Shown in pieces: positions 5,621 to 7,269 of a DNA stretch of 7,269 bases. The DNA is from Candidatus Gastranaerophilales bacterium (GTDB lineage: Bacteria; Cyanobacteriota; Vampirovibrionia; Gastranaerophilales; JAQUYY01): NCBI GenBank assembly GCA_028691575.1, contig JAQUYY010000090.1:1-7269 (forward strand). The letters are read 5' to 3'. Made by a program: the position numbers and the translations under genes. The notes below the pieces were generated by a model. The model searched no databases, was not told the origin of the DNA, and was given only the letters and a program-made list of their open reading frames with translations. The stretch's first letter is position 1. Each line of letters opens with the position of its first letter.

Positions 5621-6238
5621 CTACCTTACTTTATTCTCATTGCCGTTCAGTAATCTTTTAATATTTTCTCGATGTAAATAAACAATATAAAGACCACCTG
5701 CAAAACAGTATACAACATAAGCTGTCGGTTGTGCAAATATTATCATCCAAATTCCCGTAAGCATTACTGCTATAACCGATCCAAGGGATACATATTTTGA
5801 AAAATAAGTAATAATTGCCCAAGTTATTGCTGTTATTGCTCCAACAGGAAATGATAATCCAAAAATTGTTCCAACACCGGATGCTACCGATTTTCCACCA
5901 CTAAAGCCTAAAAAAATTGACTTGCTATGTCCGATTAAAACTGCTATTGCAGCTAAAACAGGCAAAATAGAGTATTCCGGAAAAATGTTAAATTTTACTT
6001 CTAAATATTTTGCAGCTATAACGGGAAGCATTCCTTTAAAAAGGTCTATAAACATCACCCCGAAGAAGCCTCTTTTTCCGAGAATTCTTTTAACATTAGT
6101 TGCACCGGTACTTCCGCTTCCTTCTTTTCTTATATCAATTCCTTTAATTACCTTTACAACCAAATATCCCGTAGGAAATGAGCCTATAATGTATGCCGCA
6201 AGTACAATTCCGATTAAATAACAAATAGTTGTAATCAT
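5621..6238 (-). CDS. plsY: Acyl-phosphate:glycerol-3-phosphate acyltransferase PlsY
   Basis: PlsY is an integral membrane enzyme that transfers an acyl chain from acyl-phosphate (made by PlsX) to position 1 of glycerol-3-phosphate, giving lysophosphatidate. The 205 residues contain the three conserved cytoplasmic motifs: GSFPTGYLV (19-27), GSGSTGATNVKR (40-51) and GHSKSIFLGFSGGKSVASGV (103-122), followed by the C-terminal LHRENIKRLLNG (188-199). Hydrophobic helices lie at about 3-22, 57-77, 88-106, 120-150 and 152-187. The GSGST form of the second motif, where many bacteria have GSGNxG, recalls cyanobacterial PlsY. SD AGAGGA sits 5 nt before the ATG and overlaps the der stop; the gap to der is 9 bp. 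This is the middle gene of the der-plsY-gpsA unit. No plsX or plsC is in view. Confidence 0.96.
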   Translation of the reverse strand: MITTICYLIGIVLAAYIIGSFPTGYLVVKVIKGIDIRKEGSGSTGATNVKRILGKRGFFGVMFIDLFKGMLPVIAAKYLEVKFNIFPEYSILPVLAAIAVLIGHSKSIFLGFSGGKSVASGVGTIFGLSFPVGAITAITWAIITYFSKYVSLGSVIAVMLTGIWMIIFAQPTAYVVYCFAGGLYIVYLHRENIKRLLNGNENKVR

Positions 6239-6247
6239 TGTTTTCCT

Positions 6248-7269
6248 CTATTTTTTCTCATGTCTTTCTCTAAAAATCAGTCTGATTGGAGTTCCAAAAA
6301 ATCCGAAAGCCTCTCTTAATTTCTTTTCTAAATATCTTTTATAATTGTCTTTAATAAGTTTTGCATTATTTATAAACAAAACAAATGTAGGCGGCTCAGA
6401 ACCAACCTGGGTAGAATAATAAGCCCTAAGTCTTTTGCCTTTTTCAGAAGTTGGGGGGCTTAGATTAAATGCTTCCAAAATAATTTTTGTTAAAAGATTT
6501 GTAGAAATTTCTTTTTTAGCATAAGAATAAACTTCATCTGCCATTGAAAATAACTTGAAAATACGTTGTTTTTCTTTTGCACTTATAAAAACAATTGGAG
6601 CAAAATTCAAAAATGGCGCATCATCTCTTATTTTTTCAGTAAATCTGTTTATTGTTGCCGAATCTTTATTTTCTATCAAATCCCATTTATTTACAGCAAT
6701 TATCAGGGCTTTTCCATCTTCAATCACCATGTTAGCAATTTTTTTATCCTGGTCTGTAAGTCCCTCAGCTGCTTCAATAAGAACTATGGCTACATTGCAG
6801 TCCCGTATGGCTTTTATTGAGCGGGTAACTGCAAATTTTTCTATACCGTAATCTACTTTCGCTTTTTTTCTTATACCTGCTGTATCAATAAGCGTGTAAA
6901 TTTTGCCTTCATGCTTGACTTCTGTATCTATTGTATCTCTTGTTGTACCTGATACATCACTTACAATAACTCTTTCTTTGCCCAAAAGTGAATTTAATAA
7001 GGAAGATTTGCCGACATTAGGACGTCCGATTAATGCTATTTTTACGGAAGAACCTTCACTTTCTCCTGTAAATTCAGGAAAAACTTTTATCACTTCGTCA
7101 AGCAAATCGCCCATTCCGCCTGTTCCGTGCATTGCAGAAACAGGGTAAGGATTGCCAAGTGATAAACTATAAAAATCAGCTATCAAAGCTGTTTTTTCAG
7201 GAGTATCAATTTTGTTTACGGTAAGAAAAATCGGCTTTTTGCTTCTTCTTAAAAGGTTTGCAATATCTT
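6248..7269 (-). CDS. der: Ribosome-assembly GTPase Der (EngA), 5' end cut by window edge
   Basis: Der is a tandem-GTPase protein needed for assembly of the large ribosomal subunit. The frame is open to the right edge, so the N-terminus and the first G domain's P-loop are missing. A TTG at 7184-7186 is internal, because upstream codons continue the family pattern with the first domain's NKID (G4) and then SAMHGTG (G5-like). The second G domain is complete: GRPNVGKS (G1), GTTRDTID (G2), DTAG (G3) and NKWDLI (G4). The C-terminal KH-like domain follows, with KRLRAYYSTQVG, PPTFVLFINN, RYLEKKLREAFGFFGTPIRL and the usual basic end FRERHEKK. About 340 residues are visible of a family norm near 440. 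It is upstream of plsY and gpsA in a tight operon, so the shared promoter is outside the window. Confidence 0.97.
   Translation of the reverse strand, partial: DIANLLRRSKKPIFLTVNKIDTPEKTALIADFYSLSLGNPYPVSAMHGTGGMGDLLDEVIKVFPEFTGESEGSSVKIALIGRPNVGKSSLLNSLLGKERVIVSDVSGTTRDTIDTEVKHEGKIYTLIDTAGIRKKAKVDYGIEKFAVTRSIKAIRDCNVAIVLIEAAEGLTDQDKKIANMVIEDGKALIIAVNKWDLIENKDSATINRFTEKIRDDAPFLNFAPIVFISAKEKQRIFKLFSMADEVYSYAKKEISTNLLTKIILEAFNLSPPTSEKGKRLRAYYSTQVGSEPPTFVLFINNAKLIKDNYKRYLEKKLREAFGFFGTPIRLIFRERHEKK

Noticed and set aside
7184..7186. TTG as a start codon for Der
   Set aside because: The upstream frame encodes further Der sequence including the NKID motif of the first G domain, so the codon is an internal Leu and the gene is cut by the window edge.

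Overview
The window is AT-rich bacterial DNA with two TTG start codons on otherwise convincing genes and mostly good purine-rich Shine-Dalgarno (SD) sites. The best guess is a low-GC member of the non-photosynthetic Cyanobacteriota (Melainabacteria / Gastranaerophilales). The main sequence hint is PlsY, whose phosphate-binding motif reads GSGSTGATNV, as I remember it from cyanobacterial PlsY, rather than the more common GSGNxGxTN. However, der, plsY and gpsA in this order are also typical of Clostridia, so the placement is tentative.

Layout from left to right. At 1-401 (+) there is the tail of a gene ending in one transmembrane helix, then a small unrecognised ORF. At 404-2035 (-) a UDP-glucuronate 4-epimerase-like sugar-nucleotide epimerase is followed after 12 bp by an atypical Fe/Mn superoxide dismutase, probably one transcript. 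The 2036-2349 gap is not empty: it holds a possible 40-residue basic small protein whose start codon sits in the loop of a 13-bp hairpin, and the clear intrinsic terminator of the next gene. At 2350-2865 (-) is a small winged-helix protein with an OmpR-like DNA-binding domain but no receiver domain. Across a 313-bp divergent intergenic region lies the most unusual gene, 3179-4336 (+), a single uninterrupted ORF joining a TspO/MBR membrane domain to a DUF389 membrane domain. A 267-bp gap with short coding-like remnants follows. From 4604 to the right edge (-) runs a tight housekeeping operon, der (cut by the window edge), plsY and gpsA.

Working together: GpsA makes sn-glycerol-3-phosphate and PlsY acylates it, the first committed steps of phospholipid synthesis, while Der is a ribosome-assembly GTPase. 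The epimerase supplies UDP-galacturonate for surface polysaccharide. SOD removes superoxide, and TspO family proteins elsewhere are tied to tetrapyrrole and oxidative-stress responses, but no functional link between these two genes can be read from the sequence. I see no tRNA, rRNA, CRISPR array, insertion sequence or phage module. The strongest candidates for something undescribed are the TspO-DUF389 fusion and, more weakly, the hairpin-embedded small ORF.
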